From: Streptococcus vestibularis
GTDB lineage: Bacteria; Bacillota; Bacilli; Lactobacillales; Streptococcaceae
Assembly: GCA_010604095.1 (NCBI GenBank)
Contig: JAABLG010000008.1
Location: forward strand, 1-64,000
Reading direction: 5' to 3'
Length of the DNA: 64,000 nucleotides
The notes below the pieces were generated by a model that made no database searches, was not told the origin of the DNA, and saw only the letters and a program-made list of their open reading frames with translations. The number at the start of each line of letters is the position of its first letter. Position 1 is the stretch's first letter. This document shows, piece after piece, positions 25,020 to 36,507 of the stretch. A program made the position numbers and the translations under genes.

Positions 25020-26111
25020 ATGAGAAAATTTGCAAGTCCGTCACGTTACATTCAAGGTGAAAACGCCTTATTTGAAAATGCAAAAACCATTTTGGAACTA
25101 GGAAGTCACCCTGTACTATTGTGTGATTCAGTAGTTTATGACATTGTGGGTCAACGTTTCGAAGAATACCTCGTTCAAAATGGACTTACAGTTGTTCCAG
25201 TCTTCTTTAATGGTGAAGCTTCAGATAATGAAATTAATCGTGTGGTAAGTTTGGCCAAAGAAAAGGGCTGTAATTTAGTCATTGGTTTAGGTGGTGGTAA
25301 GACTATTGATAGTGCTAAAGCCATCGCAGATCTTCTAAAATCTCCAGTAGTGATTGCTCCTACCATTGCCTCTACAGATGCTCCCGTTTCAGCCTTGTCT
25401 GTTATCTATACGGACGAGGGTGCCTTTGAACGCTACATCTTTTATTCTAAGAACCCAGAATTGGTTTTGGTTGATAGTAAGGTTATCTCTCAAGCGCCAA
25501 AACGCTTGCTCGCTTCTGGTATCGCAGATGGCTTAGCAACTTGGGTAGAAGCTCGAGCAGTTATGCAGGCTAATGGAAAAACCATGCTAGGCAAACACCA
25601 AACACTTGCTGGTGTTGCCATTGCTGAACGCTGTGAAGAAATCCTTTTTGCAGATGGTTTACAAGCCATGGCCGCCTGTGAAGCAAAAGTTGTAACGCCT
25701 GCCCTTGAAAACATCATTGAAGCCAATACCCTTCTCAGTGGTATCGGATTTGAAAGTGGTGGCTTGGCTGCGGCTCACGCCATCCATAATGGTTTCACAG
25801 CCCTCACTGGCGATATTCACCATTTGACTCATGGTGAAAAAGTAGCTTACGGAACTCTTGTACAATTGTTCCTAGAAAATCGTCCAAAAGAAGTTTTGGA
25901 TAAATACATTCGTTTCTATCAACAAATTGGCATGCCAACCACTCTTAAAGAAATGCATCTTGAAAATGCAAGTTACGAAGATCTTCTCAAGGTTGGTCAA
26001 CAAGCAACAATCGAAGGAGAAACTATTCATCAAATGCCATTTGAGGTGAAAGCTTCTGATATTGCGCAAGCCATCGTTGCTGTAGATGCTTATGTTCATG
26101 GATTAGCCTAA
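25020..26111 (+). CDS. gldA: glycerol dehydrogenase
   Basis: A 363-residue zinc-dependent iron-type alcohol dehydrogenase that oxidises glycerol to dihydroxyacetone with NAD. It has the VIGLGGGKTIDSAKAIAD cofactor motif, APTIASTDAPVSA, and metal ligands in ASGIADGLATW, AAAHAIHNG and HLTHGEKVAYG. The 150-bp gap before it contains a possible promoter (TTGATT and a TATAAA-like box). It supplies the substrate for DhaKLM. Confidence 0.92.
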   Translation: MRKFASPSRYIQGENALFENAKTILELGSHPVLLCDSVVYDIVGQRFEEYLVQNGLTVVPVFFNGEASDNEINRVVSLAKEKGCNLVIGLGGGKTIDSAKAIADLLKSPVVIAPTIASTDAPVSALSVIYTDEGAFERYIFYSKNPELVLVDSKVISQAPKRLLASGIADGLATWVEARAVMQANGKTMLGKHQTLAGVAIAERCEEILFADGLQAMAACEAKVVTPALENIIEANTLLSGIGFESGGLAAAHAIHNGFTALTGDIHHLTHGEKVAYGTLVQLFLENRPKEVLDKYIRFYQQIGMPTTLKEMHLENASYEDLLKVGQQATIEGETIHQMPFEVKASDIAQAIVAVDAYVHGLA

Positions 26112-26210
26112 GTAAATTTGCTCTTTTGTAGGGAAAGTGCCACCATTCCCGTATAGGAATATTATCCCCCTCTGGCACTTATCCAAACAGGATAGACAAA
26201 TTCTTATAGG

Positions 26211-26252
26211 AAAGGGTTCAGTTCTGTATTAGATAGGACTGAGCCCTTTTTA
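26211..26252 (+). terminator. terminator after gldA
   Basis: A 15-bp stem, AAAGGGTTCAGTTCT with AGGACTGAGCCCTTT (two G-T pairs), then T residues. Confidence 0.8.
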
Positions 26253-26353
26253 CTATTTAAAATCCAATATTTCTAAAGTTAATCAAAGCGGTTTAAGAAC
26301 TTTTGAAAACATAAACCATTTTCAAGAAATCCTGATTTAACAGTCATTTCACT

Positions 26354-26381
26354 TGTGTAAGCGTTTCAAAAAGTGTATACT
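26354..26381 (+). promoter_or_regulatory. promoter with cre site before the small membrane protein
   Basis: TTGTGT (-35) and TATACT (-10, 26376-26381) with a 16-bp spacer. TGTAAGCGTTTCAA (26356-26369) matches the cre consensus but for one base and overlaps the -35. Confidence 0.6.
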
Positions 26382-26413
26382 GTAAGTAGAAAGATAGGAA
26401 AAGGAGATGGCTA

Positions 26414-26758
26414 GTGGCTAGTATAACAATTGAAGCGAGCAAGGTAGCTAGAAAGAGTCCTATTCGCGTAGACAGTAGTCTTGTGGGGACAGTTTCTGGA
26501 GTGGAAGACGTGAGCGTTTCCCTACCATCGTCGAAAGCTCGTTTGAGTGTCGGAAAGTTGGGTTACAAGTCTAACACCATTACTGTCGAGGACGGACAAA
26601 CCGTTCGTGTTACTAGCAATTTTCTAAATCGTTTCATAGCGATAGCGCCATTGTTACTCTATCTTGTTGGAGGTCGTTACCTCCCACTTGTGGCAGTCCT
26701 ATCTACTATAATTTTGCTTTTTAGCTTACCTTTTCTCAAGTTAGAAATCGTAGGCTGA
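26414..26758 (+). CDS. small membrane protein of unknown function
   Basis: 114 residues. The first 75 form a beta-rich region (IRVDSSLVGTVSGVEDVSVSLP, KLGYKSNTITVEDGQTVRV) resembling a PEGA-like surface fold. The rest is two hydrophobic segments. The GTG start at 26414 is placed by AAAAGGAG; the ATG 7 nt upstream runs into a stop. The cre box in its promoter suggests catabolite control. Unusually, the beta region precedes the membrane segments, so the domain is probably cytoplasmic. Confidence 0.55.
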   Translation: MASITIEASKVARKSPIRVDSSLVGTVSGVEDVSVSLPSSKARLSVGKLGYKSNTITVEDGQTVRVTSNFLNRFIAIAPLLLYLVGGRYLPLVAVLSTIILLFSLPFLKLEIVG

Positions 26759-26766
26759 TTAGAATC

Positions 26767-26833
26767 GGGAGTGGCTTAGCCCTCTGTTTGATACCTTTAA
26801 CTCACTTTTTCATAATAATGCTAGGCCACTCCC
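26767..26833. repeat. dispersed palindromic-end repeat, copy 1
   Basis: A 67-bp element with ends GGGAGTGG and CCACTCCC and the internal block TTTAACTCACTTTTTCATAA. The copy at 43810-43881 has the same ends and the reverse complement of that block. Non-coding. Confidence 0.75.
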
Positions 26834-26873
26834 TTTTCATTGGGAACGGGTCGAGACGAAAGAGTGGGTTATC

Positions 26874-26906
26874 AAAAAGGGAACTCGATAGAGTTTCCCT
26901 TTTTTC
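26874..26906 (+). terminator. terminator-like hairpin
   Basis: AAAGGGAACTC GATA GAGTTTCCCTTT (one bulge) with a T run. Confidence 0.65.
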
Positions 26907-26930
26907 TTTTTCCAGCTAAATTACATTCTA

Positions 26931-26961
26931 AAAGACCTCAGTTGCTAAAACTGAGGTCTTT
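26931..26961 (-). terminator. terminator of the DUF1846 gene
   Basis: Perfect 13-bp stem AAAGACCTCAGTT/AACTGAGGTCTTT just after the stop (minus strand). Confidence 0.75.
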
Positions 26962-26979
26962 GATGTTTCTAGTGATTTA

Positions 26980-28431
26980 TTACTTACGATACAATTTGTC
27001 GTATTGATAGTAAGGGTCGAAGGTCACATTGATACCAAGCTTACGGAGGACATTTTTATCTTCATCAGTAAGGATGATGGTTGAGTGGGCTTCAGATCCC
27101 TTGAGGTTACCAAGTTCCTTCATGGCACGGGCCGCATCTGCATTGTTAGCGGCAGTGATAGCCAAGGCAATGAGAATTTCATTTGAGTGGAGACGAGGAT
27201 TACGGCTACCCAAATGGTTGATTTTCAGACCTTGGATGGGTTTAACCACCTCAGGCTCGATGAGTTTGGTTTCTTTGGCAATGCCAGCAGAAGTCTTGAT
27301 AGCATTAATCAAAGCAGCCGCAGTTGGACCAAAGAGTTCTGAATTCTTACCAGTGACGATTTGTCCATTTGGCAATTCGAGGGCAAGAGCAGAACCACCT
27401 GTTTCTTCAGCCTTAGCGCGTGCTGCAACGACCACTTGGCGATCTTCAGGAGTAATGCCAAGATCGTTCATGAGCAACTCAATCTTCTTGACAGCGGTCT
27501 CAGGAACACGTTCATTTTTGAAATCAAGTACAGTTTGATAGTAGCGACGGATGATTTCTTGTTTAGAAGCTTCTTTGGCGGCCTCATCATCCGTAATGGC
27601 AAAACCAACCATGTTAACACCCATATCTGTAGGTGAAGCGTAAGGAGACTCACCAAGGATACGCTCAAGCATACGTTTGAGGACTGGGAAAATCTCGATG
27701 TCACGGTTATAGTTTACAGTAGTCTTGCCATAAGTTTCCAAGTGGAATGGGTCAATCATATTGACATCATCAAGGTCGGCAGTGGCAGCTTCATAGGCCA
27801 GGTTAACTGGGTGATGAAGCGGCAAATTCCAAACTGGGAAGGTTTCAAATTTAGCATAACCTGACTTGATGCCATTGATTTGGTCGTGGTACATGTTAGA
27901 CATACATGTCGCCAATTTACCAGAACCAGGACCAGGAGCAGTAACGACGATAAGGTTACGGCTAGTCTTGATATAATCGTTTTTCCCCATACCCTCAGGT
28001 GAAATGATATGGTTCATATCCGTTGGGTAGCCCTTGATAGGGTAGTGGATGTAAGACGTGATGCCATTTTTTTCCAATTGGTTACGGAAAGCATCGGCTG
28101 CAGGTTGACCAGAATACTGTGTAATAACAACAGAACCTACATAGATATTGAGCTCGTTGAATTTATCAATCAGACGAAGCACCTCTTGGTCGTAGGAAAT
28201 GCCAAGGTCACCACGAGCCTTAGAGTGCTCGATATTGCTGGCATTGATGGCAATGACCACTTCAACCTGATCTTTGAGCTCTTGAAGGAGCTTGATTTTA
28301 TTGTCAGGTTCATAACCAGGAAGGACGCGGGCAGCGTGGAAATCTTCCAACATCTTACCACCAAACTCCAAGTAGAGCTTGCCGTCAAACTGGTTAATGC
28401 GCTCCAAAATATGGTCGCGTTGCAGATTCAA
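26980..28431 (-). pseudogene. DUF1846 protein gene, 5' end lost
   Basis: 483 residues of a DUF1846 protein, a large cytoplasmic family with a P-loop-like [19 protein letters not shown] segment and unproven function. Usual members begin about ten residues earlier and read through ..[15 protein letters not shown]. Here QYLNLQ is present, but directly upstream the frame meets a stop (TGA at 28448-28450, complement) and there is no ATG or ribosome site. The only possible start is TTG at 28431. The 5' end and promoter were lost at a junction with a foreign gene fragment, so expression is doubtful although the remaining frame is intact. Confidence 0.75.
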
Positions 28432-28436
28432 ATACT

Positions 28437-29148
28437 GTATGGATTTGATTCAGATACAATTAGACAAGGAATTGTTAAGGCAGTTGTCAATTTCACTAAT
28501 CAGCAGAGTATTGATCCTTTGTACACATGGAATGGTGTCTTAACTTCTTTACTTCGAGATCGTTTTGAAAGTCAAAAATCTAAACGTACGAAAGCTGAGA
28601 GAACCAAAGAGGAGACAGAAGAACTTCTAGATAGTTTTAGTAATGATTTTGATGCGTTAACGGAAGAGAATGGTCGTTTGCGTAGTAGTATTTCTGATCT
28701 GGAACAAGAGCTGGCGTACTATAAAGATATTTTCAATAATAAAGGAGATAGTGATAATAGTTTTATATCAAGCGGATCTGAGAAGGAATTCTTTCAAGGT
28801 GAGAAAAAGGAATTTGTCCTGTCAGTTTTGAGTGATTCCTTACAGAATATCCAAGATGGGACACGTAAGAAACATATCATTCAAGATATAATCCAACAGA
28901 ATGATAGTGAAAATGTTCTCAATTACAAGAGAGACAAGATTAAACGTCTATTGACAAATTATAAAGGATTAAATGGAAAGTTAAAGCAAGAATTGAATCA
29001 ACTGGGATTTACCGTTACGGAGGATGGAAAACATTATAAACTAACATATTTTGATGATAATCGTTATACTATTACCATGGCTAAGACACCAAGTGATGGG
29101 CGAGCTGGAAAAAATAATGTCTCAGAAATCAACAAAAAGTTGTTTTGA
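28437..29148 (+). pseudogene. 3' part of a coiled-coil gene with HicA-like C-terminal domain
   Basis: About 236 codons open from the junction to the stop. First comes a segment reading [19 protein letters not shown] long coiled coil follows (RFESQKSKRTKAERTKEETEE ... ELAYYKDIF), then an acidic helical part. The C-terminal domain has GLNGKLKQELNQLGFTVTED and HYKLTYFDDNRYTITMAKTP, resembling the small RNA-binding fold of HicA-like domains. No start codon fits; upstream the frame only runs through the antisense of the DUF1846 gene. It is the tail of a larger, perhaps defence-related, protein. Confidence 0.6.
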
Positions 29149-29238
29149 TTGAATAATATTTGAGATAGAACTAAACAATAAAAAAGTAGTTGTTGACTTA
29201 TACTGTGTGCGAATCTCAAAAAGTTAGACAAATAAATT

Positions 29239-29284
29239 AAGAAAAATCCTTAGTTCTGAATAGGACTAAGGATTTTTCTTAATT
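29239..29284. terminator. strong bidirectional terminator
   Basis: Perfect 16-bp stem: AAGAAAAATCCTTAGT (29239-29254) with ACTAAGGATTTTTCTT (29265-29280), 10-nt loop. Serves both converging units. Confidence 0.88.
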
Positions 29285-29343
29285 TGTTTGTTGTTGTAAT
29301 AATTAATCTAGTATATAAAAGCTTGTTCCAATTAAGAGAACTG

Positions 29344-30171
29344 TTATTTTTTTGAGATCCGCCATTGACTCGGTGAGCAGTCATAATACTGCCGAAATGC
29401 TTTTGAAAAATGCAAAGGGTCCAGATAGCCTACAGAATAGGCGATAATTTTTATAGGTTGATCAGTGGTTTTCAAGAGTTCATTAGCTCGATTCATGCGT
29501 ACTTCGAGCAGGTATTCTTTGGGAGAAATCTTGTGGAAGTCTTTGAAGATGGAGGACAAATAGGAACGATGAACGCCTAGCTTATCGGCAATCTCTTGGA
29601 TACTAATGTCTTGTGAGTTATAACCTATATCGATGAGGTGTTTGGCTTCACGATAGAGTTTGCAACTGGGCGAGATGGTTTCTTGATCAAGGTTAGGTGA
29701 GAGGTCATTTAATCGGTGCATGAGTTCATAGAGTTGACTGATAACATGCAGTTGCGAGGACTTACTTTCGTCGAACCTTTCTGCATCTTTGACAATAGTC
29801 TCTATGAAGCTACCTAATGCTTCGGTGTGAGGGGACGACTTAAGATAGGCTGTTTCATGGATTTGTGAGAGGTGAAAGTACTCCTGAGCTTTGATACCAC
29901 TAATCCCCAGCCAATAGTAGGACCAAGGAGTCTGATTATCCGCAAAATAGTAGGTGACTTCACCTGGTATGAGTAAAAAAATGTCTCCCTTTTGAAGGGG
30001 GATTTTTTGGCCCTTGTATTCAAGGCAGCCTTTGCCTTCAGTGATGTAATGGAGAACGTAATTTTCCCGAATGGCAGGACCAAAGAACTGGTCTGGTAAA
30101 CAATCCTCATAGCCGTAAAAATCAAGACGTAAATCTAAGGTTCCTGTTTCAAGTTCTGAAAAAATAATCAT
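29344..30171 (-). CDS. AraC-family regulator of alpha-galactoside use (MsmR/RafR type)
   Basis: 275 residues: an N-terminal cupin sensing domain (VLHYITEGKGCLEYKGQKIPLQKGD) and two C-terminal HTH motifs (SIQEIADKLGVHRSYLSSIFK, and IKIIAYSVGYLDPLHFSKAFRQYYDCSPSQWR). It is divergent from the alpha-galactosidase with a 105-bp shared region, so it most likely activates that gene in response to melibiose or raffinose. The usual raf/msm transporter genes are absent from the neighbourhood. Confidence 0.88.
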   Translation of the reverse strand: MIIFSELETGTLDLRLDFYGYEDCLPDQFFGPAIRENYVLHYITEGKGCLEYKGQKIPLQKGDIFLLIPGEVTYYFADNQTPWSYYWLGISGIKAQEYFHLSQIHETAYLKSSPHTEALGSFIETIVKDAERFDESKSSQLHVISQLYELMHRLNDLSPNLDQETISPSCKLYREAKHLIDIGYNSQDISIQEIADKLGVHRSYLSSIFKDFHKISPKEYLLEVRMNRANELLKTTDQPIKIIAYSVGYLDPLHFSKAFRQYYDCSPSQWRISKK

Positions 30172-30226
30172 AGCACAACCTCCTTACCTAACATTTTACC
30201 ATATATTTGCAACAAAATTCCATTTT

Positions 30227-30251
30227 AGAAAGCGCATACATCATCTATAAT
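30227..30251 (+). promoter_or_regulatory. alpha-galactosidase promoter with cre site
   Basis: AGAAAGCGCATACA (30227-30240) fits the cre pattern except the first base. TATAAT follows at 30246-30251. There is no good -35, as expected for an AraC-activated promoter. Confidence 0.65.
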
Positions 30252-30276
30252 AAAGCTTGTAAAAAAGGAGAATATC

Positions 30277-32442
30277 ATGAGTATTACTATTAACAAGAAC
30301 TATTATTACATCAACAGTAAAGAATTGTCACTTATCATTGAAGAAAGGGAAGGAGACCTTTTACTGAGACACCTTGGGCGTAAGATTACAAATTATCATG
30401 GCTCAAATGCTATAAATGAAAGAGATCACGCTTTTTCAGGACAGCTTAATCCAGACGTCAGAACATATAGTTATGATACACAACGCCAGGTTTTGGGTCT
30501 ACATGGCTTGGGAGATTTTCGTCAACCGTCTTTAAAAATCCAGCATGGGGTCTCAGATGTGACACGCTTTGAATTTTTAAAAGCAGAAGTGGTCGAAGGA
30601 ATATCACCAGAAAGCAAACTGCCATATCCCCATTCTTTGGAAAAAGCAGAAACGCTGATTTTCACCTTAGTCGATAAAGTTGCTGATTTGGAGTTAAAAC
30701 TCTACTACACAGTGGTTGAAGACAACAACACCATCGTAACTTATAGCGAAGTCATCAATAACTCTAATCAAGCGGTGGTTATCCACCGAGCGCTCAGCGC
30801 TATGGCTGATGTACCTGCCCGTGACTATGATGTGGTCACTCTCCAAGGCGCTTACGCTCGTGAGAAAACGGTTCGTCGCCAAAGAGTTGAGCAAGGTATC
30901 TTTAAAGTTGCCTCTAACCGTGGGGCTTCAGGTCATGCTCAGACACCAGCTTTGATTCTTTGTGATCACGAAGCTAGTGAAGGATCAGGCGAGGCCTTGG
31001 CTTTCCAACTCATGTATAGCGGTAACTTCCAAACATTTGTCCAAAAGAGTCAGATCAATGAAGTCCGTGTAGCTATCGGAATTGAGGATGAGAACTTTAC
31101 CTGGGAACTTGCTTCAAACGAAAGTTTTGAGACACCAGTTGCCCTCATTACCTACTCCCATCAAGGTTTGACTGGAGTTAGTCAAGAAAGTAAGGCCTTT
31201 GTTACAGATTACATCATTCCTAAGCAGTTTGCCCATGAGGAGCGTCCTATTCTTCTTAATAACTGGGAGGCAACCTACTTTGATTTTGAAAAAGAAAAAC
31301 TGCTTGAGTTAGCTGAAGATGCTAAACAAGTAGGTGTTGAACTCTTTGTTTTGGATGATGGTTGGTTTGGAAATCGTTTCGACGACAACCGTGCTCTAGG
31401 AGATTGGTTCGTCAATGAAGAAAAACTTGGTGGACCGCTTCAAGACTTGATTGAAAAAGTTCATGCCAAGGGGCTTAAGTTTGGTCTTTGGTTTGAGCCT
31501 GAAATGATTTCGGTGGATAGCGATCTTTATCGTAAACATCCAGACTGGGCCATCCAAGTGCCTAATTATGGTCATACTTACTCACGTAACCAACTTATGT
31601 TGAACTTAGCTAATCCAGATGTGGTGGCTTACTTGAAAGATGTCTTAGATAAGATTCTTACAGATAATGCTATTGATTATGTTAAATGGGATTATAACCG
31701 TAACATGACTAACATCGGAAATGGTGCAAACTACCTTGAAAGCCAGATGCAGAGTCATCAATACATGTTGGGACTATATGACTTGGTAGAATTCCTGACA
31801 AGTAAGCATGAGAATATTCTCTTTGAATCATGTTCAGGTGGAGGAGGTCGAAACGACCTCGGTATGATGCGTTACTTCCCACAAGTTTGGGCGAGTGATA
31901 ACACGGATGCTATTGCACGTTTACCAATTCAATATGGTTCAAGCTATCTTTACCCAACTATTTCTATGGGGGCTCACGTATCAGCTGTTCCTAATCACCA
32001 AATGGAACGTACAACGCCTTTGGAAACACGTGGAGATGTAGCTATGATGGGGAATTTAGGCTACGAATTGGATTTGACGAGCTTGACTCAGGAAGAAAAA
32101 GATGTCATTGCTGGACAAATCGCTCATTATAAGGATATTCGTCCAGTGGTTCAATTTGGTCAGCAATACCGCCTCATAAATCCTGAAGCTGGAAGCAATG
32201 AAGCAGCTGTTCAATTTAACTATGAAAATAAGGTTCTAGCAACCTATATCCGAGTTCTTTCAACAGTTGAGACGGTTGAAACGACTCTCAAACTAAAAAA
32301 TCTCGATCAAGATGCCAACTACATGTTACAAGGAACAGGCCAAGTTTATTCTGGTGCTGAACTGATGTATGCAGGAATCACAGTCGTTCTTCCACAGGGA
32401 GACTTCCTCAGTAAACAATTTTATTTTGTCAAAGTAGATTAA
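30277..32442 (+). CDS. aga: alpha-galactosidase, GH36
   Basis: A 721-residue cytoplasmic enzyme that removes terminal alpha-1,6-galactose from melibiose or raffinose. An N-terminal beta-sandwich precedes the barrel. The nucleophile is Asp472 in [10 protein letters not shown] and the acid/base Asp527 in [17 protein letters not shown] and [10 protein letters not shown] are further family blocks. No signal peptide is present, so substrate must be imported, possibly by LacS nearby. Released galactose would feed the galKTE genes. Confidence 0.95.
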   Translation: MSITINKNYYYINSKELSLIIEEREGDLLLRHLGRKITNYHGSNAINERDHAFSGQLNPDVRTYSYDTQRQVLGLHGLGDFRQPSLKIQHGVSDVTRFEFLKAEVVEGISPESKLPYPHSLEKAETLIFTLVDKVADLELKLYYTVVEDNNTIVTYSEVINNSNQAVVIHRALSAMADVPARDYDVVTLQGAYAREKTVRRQRVEQGIFKVASNRGASGHAQTPALILCDHEASEGSGEALAFQLMYSGNFQTFVQKSQINEVRVAIGIEDENFTWELASNESFETPVALITYSHQGLTGVSQESKAFVTDYIIPKQFAHEERPILLNNWEATYFDFEKEKLLELAEDAKQVGVELFVLDDGWFGNRFDDNRALGDWFVNEEKLGGPLQDLIEKVHAKGLKFGLWFEPEMISVDSDLYRKHPDWAIQVPNYGHTYSRNQLMLNLANPDVVAYLKDVLDKILTDNAIDYVKWDYNRNMTNIGNGANYLESQMQSHQYMLGLYDLVEFLTSKHENILFESCSGGGGRNDLGMMRYFPQVWASDNTDAIARLPIQYGSSYLYPTISMGAHVSAVPNHQMERTTPLETRGDVAMMGNLGYELDLTSLTQEEKDVIAGQIAHYKDIRPVVQFGQQYRLINPEAGSNEAAVQFNYENKVLATYIRVLSTVETVETTLKLKNLDQDANYMLQGTGQVYSGAELMYAGITVVLPQGDFLSKQFYFVKVD

Positions 32443-32607
32443 GTGTTTAGTGGTATAGGTGTTTATCTGGATGTTAATTTGAACTAAGGTGTGCAAAAAT
32501 GTTTGTAAACTTTAACAAGGTTCTTTAATAAATTAGCCTTGTTGTCAGGGTGGTATGAATTTTTATAGATTTGACATTTAAGCTGTTTTCTAAGAGAGAA
32601 CAATAGA

Positions 32608-32637
32608 AGAGACTGGAAGAAATTCCAGTCTCTTTTT
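32608..32637. terminator. terminator between aga and galR
   Basis: AGAGACTGGAA (32608-32618) / TTCCAGTCTCT (32623-32633), GAAA loop, T run. Serves aga. Confidence 0.88.
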
Positions 32638-32674
32638 GCGTTTTCAATTTTAGAAGATATTTAATAGTAAGAAA

Positions 32675-33682
<1,008 letters not shown>

Positions 33683-33723
33683 TCATCCAAAGTATATCAT
33701 AATTTCTAAAATTTTACCTATTT

Positions 33724-33776
33724 TTTACTAAAAAAACAGTAAAAATATTGATTTTCCTTGTGAAAGGGGTTACACT
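33724..33776 (+). promoter_or_regulatory. GalR-type operator and galK promoter
   Basis: Operator TTTACTAAAAAAACAGTAAA plus A (33724-33744), then -35 TTGATT (33748-53), spacer 17 and -10 TACACT (33771-33776). The imperfect boxes explain the weak gal promoters known in this group. Confidence 0.65.
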
Positions 33777-33810
33777 GTTAGTGTAAAAAAGAATAAGTGA
33801 GGTACATCCT

Positions 33811-34977
33811 ATGAAGACATCACAGTTAAGAGAAAAGTTTAAAGAAGTTTTTGGTGTAGAAGCAGAACATACTTTCTTTTCTCCAGGTCGTATTAATTTG
33901 ATTGGTGAACACACTGACTACAACGGTGGACATGTGTTCCCAGCAGCTATTACCTTAGGTACTTACGGAGCGGCCCGTAAACGTGATGACAAAGTTTTGC
34001 GTTTCTTCTCAGGTAACTTTGAAGATAAGGGAATCATCGAAGTTCCACTTGAAAATCTTCGTTTTGAAAAAGAACACAACTGGACAAACTATCCAAAAGG
34101 TGTTCTTCATTTCTTGCAAGAAGCTGGTCATACGATTGATTCAGGTATGGATATTTACATCTATGGTAACATTCCAAATGGATCAGGCTTGTCATCATCA
34201 TCATCTTTGGAATTATTGATTGGTGTTATTGCTGAAAAACTTTATGACCTTAAATTGGAACGCCTTGACTTGGTTAAAATCGGTAAGCAAACTGAAAATG
34301 ACTTTATCGGCGTTAACTCTGGTATCATGGACCAATTCGCTATTGGTATGGGAGCTGATCAACGTGCGATTTACTTGGATACAAATACTTTAGAGTATGA
34401 CTTGGTACCACTTGACCTAAAAGACAATGTTGTTGTTATCATGAACACTAACAAACGTCGTGAATTGGCTGATTCTAAATACAATGAACGTCGTGCGGAA
34501 TGTGAAACAGCAGTATCTGAACTCCAAGAAAAACTTGATATCCAAACACTTGGTGAATTGGACCTCTGGACATTCGATGCATACAGCTACTTGATTAAAG
34601 ACGAAAACCGTATCAAACGTGCCCGTCACGCAGTTCTTGAAAATCAACGTACACTTCAAGCCCGTAAAGCTCTTGAATCAGGAGATTTGGAAGGCTTTGG
34701 TCGTCTTATGAATGCTTCTCACGTGTCATTGGAACATGATTACGAAGTTACAGGTCTTGAACTTGATACTTTGGCACACACAGCATGGGAACAAGAAGGT
34801 GTTCTTGGAGCTCGTATGACAGGAGCGGGCTTTGGTGGATGTGCCATCGCACTTGTAAACAAAGATAAAGTTGAAGATTTCAAAAAAGCAGTTGGTCAAC
34901 GTTATGAAGAAGTCGTTGGTTATGCACCAAGCTTCTATATTGCTGAAGTAGCTGGCGGTTCACGAGTACTTGATTAA
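33811..34977 (+). CDS. galK: galactokinase
   Basis: A 388-residue GHMP kinase that phosphorylates alpha-galactose to galactose 1-phosphate. It has the galactose signature [15 protein letters not shown], the ATP loop [15 protein letters not shown], and the C-terminal [14 protein letters not shown]. It is first of the Leloir genes galK-galT-galE. galT begins 20 bp after. Confidence 0.97.
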   Translation: MKTSQLREKFKEVFGVEAEHTFFSPGRINLIGEHTDYNGGHVFPAAITLGTYGAARKRDDKVLRFFSGNFEDKGIIEVPLENLRFEKEHNWTNYPKGVLHFLQEAGHTIDSGMDIYIYGNIPNGSGLSSSSSLELLIGVIAEKLYDLKLERLDLVKIGKQTENDFIGVNSGIMDQFAIGMGADQRAIYLDTNTLEYDLVPLDLKDNVVVIMNTNKRRELADSKYNERRAECETAVSELQEKLDIQTLGELDLWTFDAYSYLIKDENRIKRARHAVLENQRTLQARKALESGDLEGFGRLMNASHVSLEHDYEVTGLELDTLAHTAWEQEGVLGARMTGAGFGGCAIALVNKDKVEDFKKAVGQRYEEVVGYAPSFYIAEVAGGSRVLD

Positions 34978-34996
34978 TGAGAAAGAAGTAGAGATT

Positions 34997-36478
34997 ATGG
35001 CTGAAAATTTAGTAAACACTTTTGTAACTCTGGTTATTGAAAATAGTGATTATGAGGAATTGGACCGTATCTATTTGACAAACAAAGTTTTTGCTTTGGT
35101 TGGAGAAGGAGTTGCTGATGTTGAAACAGATAGCTCTGAATTGATTGACCTTAAAGACCAGTTGCTTCAAGCAGGTGTTAAAGCTGGTTCTGTAGGTGAT
35201 CTTAATGAAGAGCAAGATATCATTGGAGCTCAACTCATGGACTTGATTACACCAAGCCCTAGTGCTGTCAATCGTAACTTCTGGGATACTTATAAATCTG
35301 CCCCAGAGCAAGCAATTGCTGACTTTTATGCACAAAGTAAACGCAATGATTATGTGAAAGTCAAAGCCATTGCACAAAATATTGCTTATAAAGCACCTAC
35401 TAAATACGGTGACTTGGAAATTACGATTAACCTTTCAAAACCTGAAAAAGATCCAAAAGCCATCGCTGCAGCTAAAAATGCGGTAGCTTCTGATTATCCA
35501 AAATGCCAACTTTGTATGGAAAATGAAGGTTATCTTGGTCGCATCAATCACCCAGCTCGTAGTAATCACCGTGTTATTCGTTTCCAAATGGAAGGAAATG
35601 ATTGGGGCTTCCAATATTCACCATATGCTTACTTTAATGAACATTCTATCTTCTTTTATGGTAAGCACGAACCAATGCACATCAGTCCATTGACATTTGG
35701 TCGTCTCCTATCAATTGTTGAAGCATTTCCTGGTTACTTTGCAGGTTCAAATGCCGATCTTCCAATTGTAGGTGGTTCAATTCTTACACACGAACACTAT
35801 CAAGGTGGTCGCCACACCTTCCCAATGGAAGTAGCAGGCATTAAAGAAAAAGTTAGCTTTGATGGATACTCTGATGTTGAGACTGGTATCGTTAATTGGC
35901 CTATGTCTGTTCTTCGTCTTAGAAGTGAAGACAAGGAAAGACTTATTGCTCTTGCAACCAAAATTTTAAATTGTTGGCGTGGTTATTCAGACGAAAAAGC
36001 TGGTGTCTTGGCTGAGTCTGATGGACAACCTCACCACACCATTACCCCAATTGCTCGTAGAAAAGACGGTAAATTTGAATTAGATTTGGTTCTTCGTGAC
36101 AATCAAACTTCTGAAGAACATCCAGACGGTATCTACCACCCACATAAAGATGTTCAACATATTAAAAAAGAAAACATTGGTTTGATTGAAGTTATGGGAT
36201 TGGCCATTCTTCCTCCTCGTTTGAAAACAGAACTTAAAGATGTTGAAGATTATCTATTAGGTCAAGGTAACCAAGTTGCTCCAATGCACCAAGAATGGGC
36301 GGATAAACTTAAGGCCGAAAATCCAAATGTGACAGCTGATGATGCGAAGAAAGTTGTTCGCCAATCAGTTGCTGATATTTTCGCTCGTGTGTTGGAAGAT
36401 GCTGGTGTTTATAAGACTAATAGTGAAGGCTTAGATCAGTTTAAAGCATTTGTAGATTTTGTAAATTTAGCTGATTAA
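34997..36478 (+). CDS. galT: galactose-1-phosphate uridylyltransferase (class II)
   Basis: 493 residues, the Firmicute-type GalT unrelated in length to the E. coli enzyme. It swaps UMP between UDP-glucose and galactose 1-phosphate. Motifs are NHPARSNHRV, THEHYQGGRHTFPME (with the HxH-like nucleophile region) and QPHHTITPIARR. The ATG at 34997 is used; an in-frame TTG upstream would overlap galK and make it longer than the family norm. Confidence 0.96.
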   Translation: MAENLVNTFVTLVIENSDYEELDRIYLTNKVFALVGEGVADVETDSSELIDLKDQLLQAGVKAGSVGDLNEEQDIIGAQLMDLITPSPSAVNRNFWDTYKSAPEQAIADFYAQSKRNDYVKVKAIAQNIAYKAPTKYGDLEITINLSKPEKDPKAIAAAKNAVASDYPKCQLCMENEGYLGRINHPARSNHRVIRFQMEGNDWGFQYSPYAYFNEHSIFFYGKHEPMHISPLTFGRLLSIVEAFPGYFAGSNADLPIVGGSILTHEHYQGGRHTFPMEVAGIKEKVSFDGYSDVETGIVNWPMSVLRLRSEDKERLIALATKILNCWRGYSDEKAGVLAESDGQPHHTITPIARRKDGKFELDLVLRDNQTSEEHPDGIYHPHKDVQHIKKENIGLIEVMGLAILPPRLKTELKDVEDYLLGQGNQVAPMHQEWADKLKAENPNVTADDAKKVVRQSVADIFARVLEDAGVYKTNSEGLDQFKAFVDFVNLAD

Positions 36479-36507
36479 TTGTTTTTTCTGAAGAAAGGAG
36501 ATAAGAA

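Larger units (their letters stand above)
26112..26413. other. intergenic region after gldA
   Basis: Contains an inverted repeat AAGTGCCA/TGGCACTT (26135-26142, 26173-26180), the gldA terminator (26211-26252), then the promoter and cre of the next gene. Confidence 0.6.

Noticed and set aside
28009..28436. Upstream extension of the coiled-coil frame to an ATG at 28009
   Set aside because: This part is the exact antisense of the DUF1846 coding region; the frame is open there only by chance. Only the part after the junction is foreign.
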